From Marasmitruncus massiliensis (GTDB taxonomy: Bacteria > Bacillota > Clostridia > Oscillospirales > Ruminococcaceae), in the NCBI RefSeq assembly GCF_900186535.1, contig NZ_FYDE01000004.1:1-64000 (forward strand): a DNA stretch of 64,000 bases, given 5' to 3'. A program made the translations under genes and the position numbers. Below the pieces are notes generated by a model. The model saw only the letters and a program-made list of their open reading frames with translations, was not told where the DNA came from and searched no databases. Shown one piece after another: positions 52,384 through 62,700 of this stretch; position 1 is the first letter of the stretch; each line of letters opens with the position of its first letter.

Positions 52384-53978
52384 TGCCCGCGAAAATCATT
52401 GTAAAAAGCGGCTACATCAAGAATGCGCAGCACATGGTAAACGCGCTGGATTACGCGGGCAACAAAATCGAGGCGCAGCTGGCGGTTTTGGAAGATGGCT
52501 CTACTGTGGAAGCAAGTGCAGACGACCTGATAGCCGGAGAGGAAGACCTCGCACTGGTTCGCGTCACTCTGAAAAGCGGCCGGACAATCAACCTCACATC
52601 GGAGCAATACCGGCAAAAAGTGAGAGAGCGACAGAAACCTCATCAGGAACAGGTTCTCCACTGGGAGGGCGGGGAAAAGACATTTAACAGCGAGGACTAC
52701 ATCAAGTACATCGCCTATCGTCCCTCCGTGGAGAAAGCGCCCGACCGAAAGCATGGACTGTTTACGTTGAACGGCGACGCGGATATGGAATTGGAAAAGG
52801 AGCGGCTGAAGGAACACCAGGACAGCGTGATGTGGTCTCACATCATCTCACTTGAACGTCCGGACGCGGAACGCACCGGCTACGACCACCGTGAGGCGTG
52901 GCAAAACCTTGTAACGGCAAAATCTATGGAGATTGCGAAGCTCTACAACATCGACCCGAAAAACCTTGTCGTGAACGCGGCATACCACAACAAAGACCAC
53001 CATCCCCACCTGCACCTGTATTTTTACAGCACCGATCCGCGCGAGGGAATCGTGCGGGATATGCAGTACGCCAGCGCCCGTCTGAAAAGTCTCTTCTTCA
53101 ATGAAATCTTTATGGGCGACGTCAGTTATCTCAAAGAGGTGCGGACAGATCAGCGCGGGCAGATGGAGGCAAGGCTGGAGGAACTACTGCGAGGAATCCA
53201 GAAGCAGAGCTACCGCCCGCCCAAAGAGGTCTGCGACAAGCTGCTGGCGCTGTCTGCCGACCTGCTGGAATACAAAGGCAAAAACGTGTACGCGTATCAT
53301 AAGCAGCAGATCAAAGCCCAGGTGGACGAGATCGTAGAACTCATGATTACCAAAGACCGGCACCTGTCCCGCCTTTTTGACGCCTATCTCGCCACTCAGC
53401 TGGAATTCGTGAAGCAGTACCAGGAGGACCCGGAGAAGATTGCGGCGCGTATGGAGGAATTCCGCGAGCACTTTTTTCACCCGCACCCGGCGCAGCGTGG
53501 AAAACCGGGTACTGGCGACCGTACCGTGCTGCATAATGAAGTGCTGCGCTATGCAACGGTATTGTCCGCACAGCACTTATCGGTGCCGAAAATGGATACC
53601 GCTGCGGAAGAATTGCAAAGTATAACCACCGCGCCGGAGTTGTTCCAAACAGCAAAAAGAAAAACGGATTCGCAGCAAGATTTTAGCCCTCTTGAAAATC
53701 CACAGGAAGAATCCTACAATAACGGTAACAGAAAATTGCATCAAGCAAGCATCGCTGCAACTTCAAAACAGGCAAAAAAGAAAAGGCGGGTGATGCGGGA
53801 CAAGGTGCAGTATACCGCGAAGCTGCTCCTGCGCTCCTGCGCGTATAGCTTAGCAAAGCTGGCGCGGGAAAATGAGCAATATAATGGCCGGGAGGAAAAG
53901 CAGGACAGTAACCTTACAGGCCGCAGACCCATGCAGACCTGGCGTAATTATAAGGAACCGGAATATGATTATGATTAA
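52383..53978 (+). CDS. Relaxase, MobL/MobP3 type
   Basis: A 531-residue relaxase. It opens MPAKIIVKSGYIKNAQHMVN. The metal-binding histidines lie in KDHHPHLHLYFY (about residues 206-211), after MEIAKLYNIDPKNLVVNAAY. The C-terminal half is helical and basic. It should nick the upstream oriT and lead the strand to VirD4. The likely catalytic Tyr is one of several in the first 50 residues or near IKYIAYRPS; I cannot choose. Confidence 0.88.
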   Translation: MPAKIIVKSGYIKNAQHMVNALDYAGNKIEAQLAVLEDGSTVEASADDLIAGEEDLALVRVTLKSGRTINLTSEQYRQKVRERQKPHQEQVLHWEGGEKTFNSEDYIKYIAYRPSVEKAPDRKHGLFTLNGDADMELEKERLKEHQDSVMWSHIISLERPDAERTGYDHREAWQNLVTAKSMEIAKLYNIDPKNLVVNAAYHNKDHHPHLHLYFYSTDPREGIVRDMQYASARLKSLFFNEIFMGDVSYLKEVRTDQRGQMEARLEELLRGIQKQSYRPPKEVCDKLLALSADLLEYKGKNVYAYHKQQIKAQVDEIVELMITKDRHLSRLFDAYLATQLEFVKQYQEDPEKIAARMEEFREHFFHPHPAQRGKPGTGDRTVLHNEVLRYATVLSAQHLSVPKMDTAAEELQSITTAPELFQTAKRKTDSQQDFSPLENPQEESYNNGNRKLHQASIAATSKQAKKKRRVMRDKVQYTAKLLLRSCAYSLAKLARENEQYNGREEKQDSNLTGRRPMQTWRNYKEPEYDYD

Positions 53979-53994
53979 AGGAAGGATGACAAGC

Positions 53995-54495
53995 ATGTAT
54001 TTTGAAACAGTACCCATGAGTAAAACAGTAGACACCTCCGCGATCGGCGCGGCCCATCTCGCACAGGAAGCGAACAGCGCCCGGTTCTATCTGCCCGGGA
54101 AAGCGGTCTGCGTAACAGACAGCGGCAGGATGCTTTGGTATGAGCTGCCGGAGGAAGAAATGGATGGATTCCATTTTGACGAAATGGTGCTCAATGAGCA
54201 TCTGAACGCAAATTTCACCAGCGAGGAATTAAAGGCTCTGAACCTTATCCGGGAACTGGACAGGCAGGCGCAGGACTGCCTGCTGCATGTTATCACCACC
54301 CGTGACGCGGGCGGCGGCGACCAGTATGCTATTTTCTACTCTGAACCGAGCGAAGCCTTTTTCAAGGTGCACCTGGATGACTTGGAGCGTGTGAATCTTG
54401 TCACGGCAAACCTCATGGCACAGGTAAGGGAGCCAAGCTGGCTGTCCGAGCTGTATGTCATCCGGCTGGATGAACGCGGCGTCTTTGAACTGTAA
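53995..54495 (+). CDS. Hypothetical protein behind the relaxase
   Basis: A 166-residue soluble protein (MYFETVPMSKTVDTSAIGAA), acidic, with HVITTRDAGGGDQYAIFYSE in the middle. ATG 53995 follows GGAAGG. It lies between the relaxase and a terminator. No family is recognised. Confidence 0.6.
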   Translation: MYFETVPMSKTVDTSAIGAAHLAQEANSARFYLPGKAVCVTDSGRMLWYELPEEEMDGFHFDEMVLNEHLNANFTSEELKALNLIRELDRQAQDCLLHVITTRDAGGGDQYAIFYSEPSEAFFKVHLDDLERVNLVTANLMAQVREPSWLSELYVIRLDERGVFEL

Positions 54496-54518
54496 AAAAA
54501 AGAATACAAATCATTTGG

Positions 54519-54549
54519 CAGGCAGTGAAATTTTCGCTGCCTGTTTTTT
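54519..54549 (+). terminator. Hairpin-T-run before the DUF4406 fusion gene
   Basis: A 12-bp stem with one G-T pair from 54519 to 54543 (CAGGCAG/CTGCCTG outer part) and T6. The ATG of the next gene follows 22 bp later with GGAGG between. Confidence 0.88.
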
Positions 54550-54570
54550 GTTGGAATGGAGGTTGTAAAA

Positions 54571-55878
54571 ATGGCAAGAGAACTGTTATATATCGCGTCC
54601 CCTTTGCGCGGCGACGTGGAACAGAACATCCAGAACGCAATGCGGTATTGTGAGAAAGCCATCCGGGAAGGGTATATCCCGCTTGCCCCACATGTGATGT
54701 ACCAGGGGCTGTTCAATGACGGAATTGCGGAAGAACGGGCGGCGGCGCTGGACATCGGTTTGCGAATGCTGGAAAAGTGCAGCCGGATGTGGGCCTGCGG
54801 CGACCGGATCAGCGAAGGCATGCGCGGGGAAATGAACCTGGCGAAAGAGAAAGGGATTCCGGTGGAAGAGAAGCCGGAATCTTTTTTTACGGAACGCCCC
54901 GCATCTCAGGACAATACCTTCCGGGAGTTGCAGCAGCATACGCAGCAAACTGTGGAGGAATTGACCAAGACCGAAAAAGGAATCGTGCAGCTGGTTCATC
55001 TTGCAGGCAGGTACGGCGGCTGCGGGGTTATCAACGCGACCGCAATCCGGACGCAGGCTCCGGGCGCGCAGAAGGTAGCCACCATTTCAGAGTGGCGCAA
55101 GATGGGTTACCGGGTAAAGGACTTTCGCAACAGCATCAAGGTGTGGATGCCGGTGGAAAAGACAGGATTTCTTCGAAACGGCAGACTGGTGGACGCAAAC
55201 ACAGCTGCACCGGCTGAACGTGCCGCTATCCGGGCGGGGACGCTTGCCGTTCAAAGCCGCACGGTCTATCGTGCCGGATTTGTCTACGACATTGCGCAGA
55301 CGAGCTGCCCTCCGCGCGAATACGACCAGGTAATTGGTGAAACAATGTACAGCTTTCTGACACCCGAACAAGTCTACAACGGATTGAGGGAAAGCGTTTC
55401 AAAAACCGGCTTCTCCGTGAAAGAAAGTGATGAAACCACGCTGGCCCTGCTCGGCGGCTGGCGCAATGAAGGCTCCCATATTGCAATCAGCAGCCGGATG
55501 CATCCGGAGGAAAAGCTGGCCGCGCTCTGTGCCGCCTTCGGACACGGGCTGGTGGAGCAAAGCTCCAGACAGCCGCAGGATGTCCGGCTGTTTGAGGCGG
55601 GCTGCCTTTCCTTTTTGCTGCAAAGCAGGTTTGGTGTTCCGGAAAACCTGCGGGAATCTCCGGAGCAGCTTTCCTGCAGCGCGCTGCTTGGAAATATGGG
55701 GCTTCTGGAGGGCTGCATGACCCGTGTGCAGCGCATGGAGCAATTCACTTCGGAGCACCTTACCGCCGAGCTGCGCGGACAGGGATTGGAGCTGTCTCCG
55801 GAACAAGCGGCAAAAAAAGAACAGCTGACCGAGCAGCAGAGAGAGGCCAACCGAAATTTTATGCAGGACATAGTTTAG
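54571..55878 (+). CDS. DUF4406/DUF7768-ArdC-like fusion
   Basis: A 435-residue protein in two parts. Residues 1-100 resemble nucleoside 2-deoxyribosyltransferase-like DUF4406/DUF7768 proteins: ELLYIASPLRGDVEQNIQNA, GYIPLAPHVMYQGL, CGDRISEGMRGEMNLAKEKG. Residues 150-430 resemble ArdC antirestriction proteins (ISEWRKMGYRVKDFRNSIKV, MPVEKTGF). The zinc-peptidase-like end is degenerate: AAFGHGLVEQSS stands where HExxH would be expected. It may protect incoming DNA or alter nucleotides. It lies between the relaxase and VirD4. Confidence 0.6.
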   Translation: MARELLYIASPLRGDVEQNIQNAMRYCEKAIREGYIPLAPHVMYQGLFNDGIAEERAAALDIGLRMLEKCSRMWACGDRISEGMRGEMNLAKEKGIPVEEKPESFFTERPASQDNTFRELQQHTQQTVEELTKTEKGIVQLVHLAGRYGGCGVINATAIRTQAPGAQKVATISEWRKMGYRVKDFRNSIKVWMPVEKTGFLRNGRLVDANTAAPAERAAIRAGTLAVQSRTVYRAGFVYDIAQTSCPPREYDQVIGETMYSFLTPEQVYNGLRESVSKTGFSVKESDETTLALLGGWRNEGSHIAISSRMHPEEKLAALCAAFGHGLVEQSSRQPQDVRLFEAGCLSFLLQSRFGVPENLRESPEQLSCSALLGNMGLLEGCMTRVQRMEQFTSEHLTAELRGQGLELSPEQAAKKEQLTEQQREANRNFMQDIV

Positions 55879-55935
55879 GCGGTGATACCATTCAGCAAAG
55901 CCCATGGAAAAACAAAAAGGACGGTGCTTAACAAT

Positions 55936-57756
55936 ATGGAAAAACGGGAAAGGATTTTGGCAGGCGTAATTGCAGCGTTGGCAGGGTATCTGCTGTTCAG
56001 CGCGATATTCGGGATTGGTGCATTAATGGACAGCCCGACCTTCTCCACCTGTTTGCGCGAGATACCCAAAGCGTGGTATTACAAACTACCTTTTGCCCTT
56101 GCGATCGGAGTTGCGGTTGCAAGTCTGCCTATTTTTAGTATCAACATGGACATTTCGGCCAAGAAAGTCGGGAATGGCCAGCATGGTACGGCACGTTGGG
56201 CGGAAAGAGAAGAAATTCGGGAGCAGTACCAGCTGGTACCGGAGAAGCGTGAAGAGGTTCCGGGTTTTGTGCTGGGCAGGGAAAAGCATCGCTGGATCAC
56301 GGATGCCAGCGACGCCAGCGCTCTGCTGGTCGCCCCGCCGGGCGGTGGTAAAACCAAACGGCTGTACATCCCATCCATTTTTTACAACGCGCTGGTGAAT
56401 TTACATACCAAAGGCAAAGGCGCGAGCATGATTCTTACAGACTGCAAGGGTGAACTGCGGCTCAAGTGCGGTTCATTTCTGCAAGCCTGCGGCTACCGTG
56501 TGCTGTCCCTCAATTTTTCGGAACCATTGAAAAGTGCTTGCTTTAATCTCATGCACAACATCAACCGGCATATCGACCGCTACAAGGCCGCAGAAACAGA
56601 CGAGGAACGGCTGCTTCATTACGGGCGTGCGGAGCGGTACGCAAAAATCCTCTCGTCGTCCATTGTGGACAACATGGGAGAAACGCAGAAAAGCGATTCA
56701 GGCAGCTACTTCACTGAAACCTCCAAGGGCCTGCTCACCGGCATGATTCTGTTAGTGAGCGAATACGGAGAACCGGAGGAGCGGCACATCATTTCCGTGT
56801 TTCGGCTCATTATTGAACTGAACGGCCTGACGGAGGACAGCAATACCGCCCTTCAAAAGAGCCGCCTGCAGGAGCTGCTCCAATATGTTGACAACGAGCG
56901 CATCAAGAACTATGTCGGCCCCGCGACGAGCGCGGATGTGAGAACCTCCATGAACGTGTTTTCTTCCGCGCTCGGCAAGCTCGTGCAGTTCATCGACGCA
57001 GAGCTGGAGCCAATGGTCTGCAGTCATTCTCCGGAACTCAATGATATCGACTTTATCCGTGAGCCGACCGCGATCTTCCTCGTCTGCCCGGACAGCAACA
57101 CGACGCGGCATTTCTTTGCCGCGCTGTTTATCCGGTATCTCATGAACGATCTGATCGAGCAGGCGGATGCCAGTCCAACGCTGACGCTTGACCGTAAGGT
57201 GCTGGCTTTCTGGGATGAATTCGGGAACATGCCGCCGATCAAGGACGTTGATGTGCTGCTCAGCGCGGCGCGTTCACGCGGTATCCGGTTTTTGCTGGCG
57301 CTCCAATCCTATGCACAGATGGAGAAAAGCTACAGCCGCCAGATGACGGACATCATCAAGGACTGTTGCCAGATCACGGTTTCCACCTATGTTTCCCCGA
57401 ACTCTGGCAAAACGGCGGAAACGCTCAGCAAGGCGCTAGGCAGCAAGACTATTCAGAGCGGCAGCGTGAGTAAGGGCAGGGGCAACCAGCAGACCCTGCA
57501 AATGATGGGACGGCGGTTACTCACCGAGGATGAGATAATGCACCTCGCTCCAGGCAATTTTATTGTTTTGAAAGCGGGCGGGCTGTCCGCGCAGACAAAG
57601 CTTCCGCTGTATTGGGACTATCTGCCGGAATATGAGGACTATTATCCCGCGCCGGGGGGCGCAAAGCTGACCGGGATCGCGTATCTGTCTGCAGATAAGA
57701 TCCGTGAGCTGGCAAAACGGAACACCTACACAGTGACGAAAGGACAATTTGATTAA
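55936..57756 (+). CDS. VirD4/TraG-type coupling protein
   Basis: A 606-residue coupling ATPase with two N-terminal membrane segments. The P-loop APPGGGKTK is near residue 137, and Walker B FWDEFGNMPPI near 425. HGTARWAEREEI and VSTYVSPNSGKTAETLSKAL are typical. It brings the relaxase-DNA complex to the channel. ATG 55936 is chosen; an in-frame GTG at 55882 would add 18 residues. The IS110 element sits just behind it. Confidence 0.92.
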   Translation: MEKRERILAGVIAALAGYLLFSAIFGIGALMDSPTFSTCLREIPKAWYYKLPFALAIGVAVASLPIFSINMDISAKKVGNGQHGTARWAEREEIREQYQLVPEKREEVPGFVLGREKHRWITDASDASALLVAPPGGGKTKRLYIPSIFYNALVNLHTKGKGASMILTDCKGELRLKCGSFLQACGYRVLSLNFSEPLKSACFNLMHNINRHIDRYKAAETDEERLLHYGRAERYAKILSSSIVDNMGETQKSDSGSYFTETSKGLLTGMILLVSEYGEPEERHIISVFRLIIELNGLTEDSNTALQKSRLQELLQYVDNERIKNYVGPATSADVRTSMNVFSSALGKLVQFIDAELEPMVCSHSPELNDIDFIREPTAIFLVCPDSNTTRHFFAALFIRYLMNDLIEQADASPTLTLDRKVLAFWDEFGNMPPIKDVDVLLSAARSRGIRFLLALQSYAQMEKSYSRQMTDIIKDCCQITVSTYVSPNSGKTAETLSKALGSKTIQSGSVSKGRGNQQTLQMMGRRLLTEDEIMHLAPGNFIVLKAGGLSAQTKLPLYWDYLPEYEDYYPAPGGAKLTGIAYLSADKIRELAKRNTYTVTKGQFD

Positions 57757-57779
57757 ATTTAGCCTGCAAATAAAAAGTC

Positions 57780-59335
57780 AATAGGTTAAGAGAAAAAACA
57801 AGTTAAGGAAAATAAGCAACACAAAAAGGCCACCGCCGAAGCGCTGACCTGAAGTTGGCAGTACGCTACCGAGAAAGGCCGGTTGAATCCATATCCACAG
57901 GCTCGTTCACGGCGTTCAGATACTCTTTCACCTTGCCGTAGTAAATGCGTAGAAGCTTGTTGCATCCGGCGGTCATGTAAACGTAATAGGGCTTTCCCTC
58001 AGCACGCTTTTTGTCCAGAAATCGAAAGACCGGGTCGTCCGGCGGAGCCTTTTGCAAAAGAACTGTCATCACCATAAAGAGTGTTTTTCGTAGTTCCGGC
58101 GAACCGCGTTTTGAGGAACGAGTGCTTATGGCTTCGTATGTACCGGACTGGTTTGCACCTGGGTCCACTCCTGCAAAAGCGGTCAGAGAGCCCTTGTGGG
58201 CAAAACGGCGCACATCTCCAATCTCAGCCATGAGCTGTGGGCCAAGAGAGCTTCCAACGCCGTACATGCCCATCACAACAGGGTACTCGGGAAGCTGCTC
58301 GGCAAGCTGATTCATCTCGGAACGAAACACTTCGACCGTTTTGGAGATGGAGTTAAGCTGGTTAATGGCTTCCTGCACCATCACTTTAGATAGTGGATTT
58401 TTCGGCAGCATAGCAATCAATTCTTTGGAATCCGCATAAATTTCAGCTACCTTGGTGGCATTGAAGTTGTAGCCGTGCCTCTTGCACCATTTGTGGTATC
58501 GTTCCACAAATGCGCTTTCCCCTATGCTCCGTACACAATCAACATGCCAGAAGGACGCGGCGAAATCCACCCACTTTTGGCTCCCATCCGTACGGACAGG
58601 GCTGTCAAAAAGAGCGTTTACACCGGGGTAGGTCTGGTCAAGAAGCGCAATCAGATTGTTCTTAAAGGCAACCTTGTTTTTGGTGTACAGACAGTACTGC
58701 CGGTTCATGCTTTTCAGTTGGTAACGAATTGTATCCATAGAAGTATGCTCTCGCAGTTCAACCCAATTGTCAAGACCGTACCGTGCAATCTTTAAAGAAT
58801 CAGCCTTATCTGTTTTGACTTTGCGCAGAGAATTGTTCCCGTATTCCTTGATGAGCAGTGGATTGACTGCGCTGACAAAAACTCCGGCATCATGGAGCAT
58901 CTGCGCCACAGGCTCATAATAACGTCCGGTATGCTCCAAAACAACACGCGTTTCACCCTCCAGACTTTTTAGCGAGTTTGCCAGCTCCCTGAGTTCACTG
59001 GAGGTGTGGCGTACCTCGTAGGGCTTTACCACCAATTCTCCAAAGGGTCGGACAACAGCAACCATGCTTTTGCCCTTGGAAACATCAATTCCCACTGCGT
59101 TCATAAAAACACTTCCATCACAGATTTACAATTGGCGAACCACCCTTTCCTCATTACCGATTCTATCTGTTTGATGACACGAACGCACCGAATGGCGGCT
59201 CTACCTGCACAAATCGAACGCTGCGAACGAGAGGATGGCTAACTGACTAAATTACGGACGCAAAGTCCTTGGAGGTGCCCGTCAGACCCATTGTCCTCTC
59301 ATTCTAACAGCTTAGGCAACAAGATGGAAAAAGAC
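57780..59335 (-). mobile_element. IS110-family insertion, bounds approximate
   Basis: The gap between VirD4 (stop 57756) and the AbrB-like gene (59388) is filled by one complete transposase gene on the opposite strand. A non-coding leader of about 230 bp (59105-59335) is on its 5' side. IS110 elements often lack inverted repeats, and none was found, so the ends are estimates. It separates two ICE genes without breaking one. Confidence 0.6.
57866..59104 (-). CDS. IS110-family transposase, intact
   Basis: A 412-residue DEDD transposase. The RuvC-like domain starts MNAVGIDVSKGKSMVAVVRP, with VVLEHTGRYYEP and KTDKADSLKIARYG. The C-terminal transposase domain has MGMYGVGSSLGPQLMAEIGD and FAGVDPGANQSG, carrying the serine. 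It has normal length and no lesion, unlike the half copy at 11735. Confidence 0.93.
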   Translation of the reverse strand: MNAVGIDVSKGKSMVAVVRPFGELVVKPYEVRHTSSELRELANSLKSLEGETRVVLEHTGRYYEPVAQMLHDAGVFVSAVNPLLIKEYGNNSLRKVKTDKADSLKIARYGLDNWVELREHTSMDTIRYQLKSMNRQYCLYTKNKVAFKNNLIALLDQTYPGVNALFDSPVRTDGSQKWVDFAASFWHVDCVRSIGESAFVERYHKWCKRHGYNFNATKVAEIYADSKELIAMLPKNPLSKVMVQEAINQLNSISKTVEVFRSEMNQLAEQLPEYPVVMGMYGVGSSLGPQLMAEIGDVRRFAHKGSLTAFAGVDPGANQSGTYEAISTRSSKRGSPELRKTLFMVMTVLLQKAPPDDPVFRFLDKKRAEGKPYYVYMTAGCNKLLRIYYGKVKEYLNAVNEPVDMDSTGLSR

Positions 59336-59387
59336 ATGGCTGGATGCCATGTCATCAACCAATATCTATAGTAACAGGAGGATTCTT

Positions 59388-59627
59388 ATGATCAACAAAC
59401 AGGTAGACGGACAGGGACGGATTGCAGTTCCGGCGGAGCTGCGGCACAGGCTGCGCATCAGGGGAGGCGACACGGTGCATATGAGCATCGAGGAAGATTC
59501 CCTGCGGATAGAATTTCCCGCGCGCCGGTGCGCCATATGTGGGGAACGCGAGGTAAACAAACTGCGCCGGATTGAGGGCAAGGACATCTGTGTAAGCTGC
59601 CTGAAACGGGCAAAGGAACTTGAATGA
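59388..59627 (+). CDS. AbrB-like protein with zinc ribbon
   Basis: A 79-residue protein. Residues 1-45 are an AbrB/MazE/SpoVT swapped-hairpin DNA-binding domain (VDGQGRIAVPAELRHRLRIR). Residues 47-79 add CAICGEREVNKLRRIEGKDI then CVSCLKR, a two-CxxC zinc ribbon. It follows ACAGGAGG. It probably regulates ICE genes, perhaps the surface protein downstream. Confidence 0.8.
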   Translation: MINKQVDGQGRIAVPAELRHRLRIRGGDTVHMSIEEDSLRIEFPARRCAICGEREVNKLRRIEGKDICVSCLKRAKELE

Positions 59628-59666
59628 CAGCAAGGAGGTAAGATAAGTGAATAGAGTGAAAAAGAT

Positions 59667-59711
59667 AGGGACAGTGCTGCTGATGGCGGCACTGTCCCTG
59701 CCTCAGTTTTT
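59667..59711 (+). terminator. Terminator in the leader of the surface protein gene
   Basis: A perfect 11-bp stem, AGGGACAGTGC (59667-59677) and GCACTGTCCCT (59689-59699), then GCCTCAG and T5. It is 29 bp before the ATG of the surface gene. A shorter ORF starting at GTG 59647 would read through it and is unlikely. Confidence 0.85.
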
Positions 59712-59739
59712 ATCTTTTGATGTAAAAGGAGATCAACAT

Positions 59740-62700
59740 ATGCGTAAACATGAACCATTCAAGTCATTGATTAGTTTAGTAGTGATGGCGTTATTACTAT
59801 GCATATCGTTACCAATAACTGCTTGGGCAGAAAGTACCAACGAACCTGTCAATGAAACAGTTCAGGTGGATGTTTCTAATGAACCCATTGTCGACGTATA
59901 TCTTGCAAAAGGTATCTCAGATTTAGAAACAAAATCATTTAAAGAGGACTTGTTTTCTCAGCTGAATGATGACGGCTATAATACTGGAAATATACTGGTG
60001 AATGAGATTCAGTCTGCCGAAATAAATGTGTCTACAGCATTTAATTGGCAAAAAGACGTGAGTTCATCAATTGGAAACATTTCAATTACCGGAAACGGAC
60101 AGAATGTTGTTATGAATGGGAATACGTCGAATGCAGGTAAAAATGCTATTTGGACTTTTCCGACAAATGACTATCATCAAAAATTTACATTTGGATACAA
60201 CATAGATTTTGGAGACAGCTTCAACGCAGGTGGTATGCTTTTAAAGGTGAAAAGAAACGGGAACAGCTTGACGGGATATATGATTAGCTGCAACAACTCA
60301 TCCTGGGTCAGTGCGGCAGGTGGAGCCAATGGAGCTATATGGACTTTTTCTTATAGCATCGGTGCAAATGATACAAACATAACAAAAACACTTGTTAAAA
60401 GCCTTACTATTGACCAGTCGGGAGAATTAACTGTAGAGGTTGGCAAGGATAGTATAGCAGTGAGTGGAGGAGGATTGAGCGGTACAGAGGTTATCACAAC
60501 AGAAGACGGATACGGCAATGGATTTGGTTTCTTTTCTGATCATTATTCGCATAACTGCGAAAGAATCGGGCAGTTCAGCTTGACAAACATAAACCTGACT
60601 CAAACCAATGTAAAAACCCTGTCAGATGTTTTGAAGACCCCTGAATGGCGTGATAATTCAACAAAGATGCTGGTCAATGTTAACGATTATTCTGAATCGG
60701 ACTTCAAAAATAGTAATGACTTATCACAGACCTTGATGCGCACCATTAATGAAAACATTCATTATATTTCGTGGGGAAACAGTGCAAATCAGGCCTCGAA
60801 TGAGGATTATATTGCAAAAAACAATGGAAATGGAATGTTTATAAACAATAGTAATTATATGAACGCGATTATCCAGACGGCGGCCTACATTGAAAGTGTT
60901 ATTAATAGTTATCAGCCAAAGCAGTATGTAGTAGTAGAGGAACCCATTAAACTACAAGTAAACCCAAGTAATTTAAAATCAAATACTGCTACGCCAAATT
61001 ATCCAAATGGACGTTGGAAAATTGCACATGACTATACCTATTTCGCCTATAACATGGGTAAATATAGTGGTTCTGATGTCTACCAAAAGGATATGCCAAG
61101 CACTTTTAATAAAATTGGTAAATACAAAATTTATTTTGCCGATGCCTTAGTTAAAGAAGTTTTCGTACATCGCAAACCTTTAGCCAGTTTCAGTATTATG
61201 ATTGGTACCGACAATGCAGTTACATATTACACTAATTCATATGATATGGATACCACTTCGAATATTGGGTTTGGTCCAGGCATTGCCGAAGAAGAGTGGT
61301 CATATCGTGAAAGTACAACTACTACTTGGACAGAAGGCAAGTTGGCCATATTCGATCCCTCCAAGGTTTATCAGATCCAACTACGAGTCAAAGATGAGCA
61401 GGGCTTATGGAGTGACCCTATGGTCAAGTATTTATCGTCATCGTCAAACATGCCGGTAGCTGATTTCAATTTTGGTGCAAATGTGATCACCATACATGAT
61501 GCACTTCAGATTATCAATAACTCCTATGACCCGAGTGGAGAGGCGCTAACTTCTGTTCAGTGGACCTTAAAAAAGGATAATTCAATTGTCAGCACAGAAA
61601 GTGAACCTACCACAGATTTTGATGCACATGGCCTTGGGGTAGGCACTTATACATATACGCTGACTGTAGCGAATATGTCCGGTGCGAAATCTGATGAATT
61701 CACAAGAATGTTTCAGGTTATCGATTATGTAGACTCTATCCCGCCCACCATTGATTCCGTGGAATTCACAGACAACCTGTCTGTCGTAACCATCCGTATG
61801 AGCGACGAAACCTATGGGGAAGGCGTCAAGGGCGTCTACATTAACGGGGAATTTTATGCAGGCAATCCCGTCATTAGGGAAGTATTGGAGGATACTGCAG
61901 TCATGCGGCTGCAGGCAGAAGATAATGCGGGAAATAAATCCGAAATACGAAGGGAGCATGTACCGGGCAGAAAATCTGTGACAATTGAAACAGTGGCCTT
62001 TTCAGATGATAACAAAATGGCCACAATTGCTGCTGCTACCAATGAGATAGGGACATCTATCACCGGCATCTACTGTAATGATGAGCTAATCGTGGGCAAT
62101 CCGGTCACTTACACAATTCCTGTTGACAACAGCCAATACCTGAAGGTGCAGGCGGTAAACAACGAAGGGGACCGCTCTGAGATTGTCACAAAACGTGTTC
62201 CCGGCTGGAGTGAAGTGGTGGATACCATCGCGGTGACCAGTGTTGAGTTCCTGAATGGCAACAGGCTGGCACGGGTACGCGCGGATACGACACGGCTCAA
62301 TGCTTCCATTCTCGGTATTTACGTTAATGGTGTTTTCCATGAGGGCAATCCGATAGAGTGTGAGGTGGCGTCCGGGACAGAGTATCTGGAGTGCCAGGCG
62401 GCGGATGACGTAGGGGATCTGTCTCAGCCAGTGGTACGTCAAGTCCCTCGAAACACTGGAAGCGGTGGTGGCGGACATCATAGCAGCGGCGGCTCCGGCT
62501 CCACCACATCGATCTCTATCTCGGAACCGGTTCTGCAGGACGATGGCCAGTACCGCATTGGCATTTCCGCAAAGGACAGTGAATGCGAGATTGAGAAAAT
62601 AGTCGCCGTTTGGGACGGCCACAAAGAGAACATTACAAAATCTCACTTTATTTTGCTGGAAAACGATACACTTTTGCAGGTCATCGCCGTAAACAGTGAC

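Noticed and set aside
59647-59739. Upstream extension of the surface protein from GTG 59647
   Set aside because: It would translate through a perfect terminator hairpin, and the ATG at 59740 has a better ribosome site and starts a normal signal peptide.
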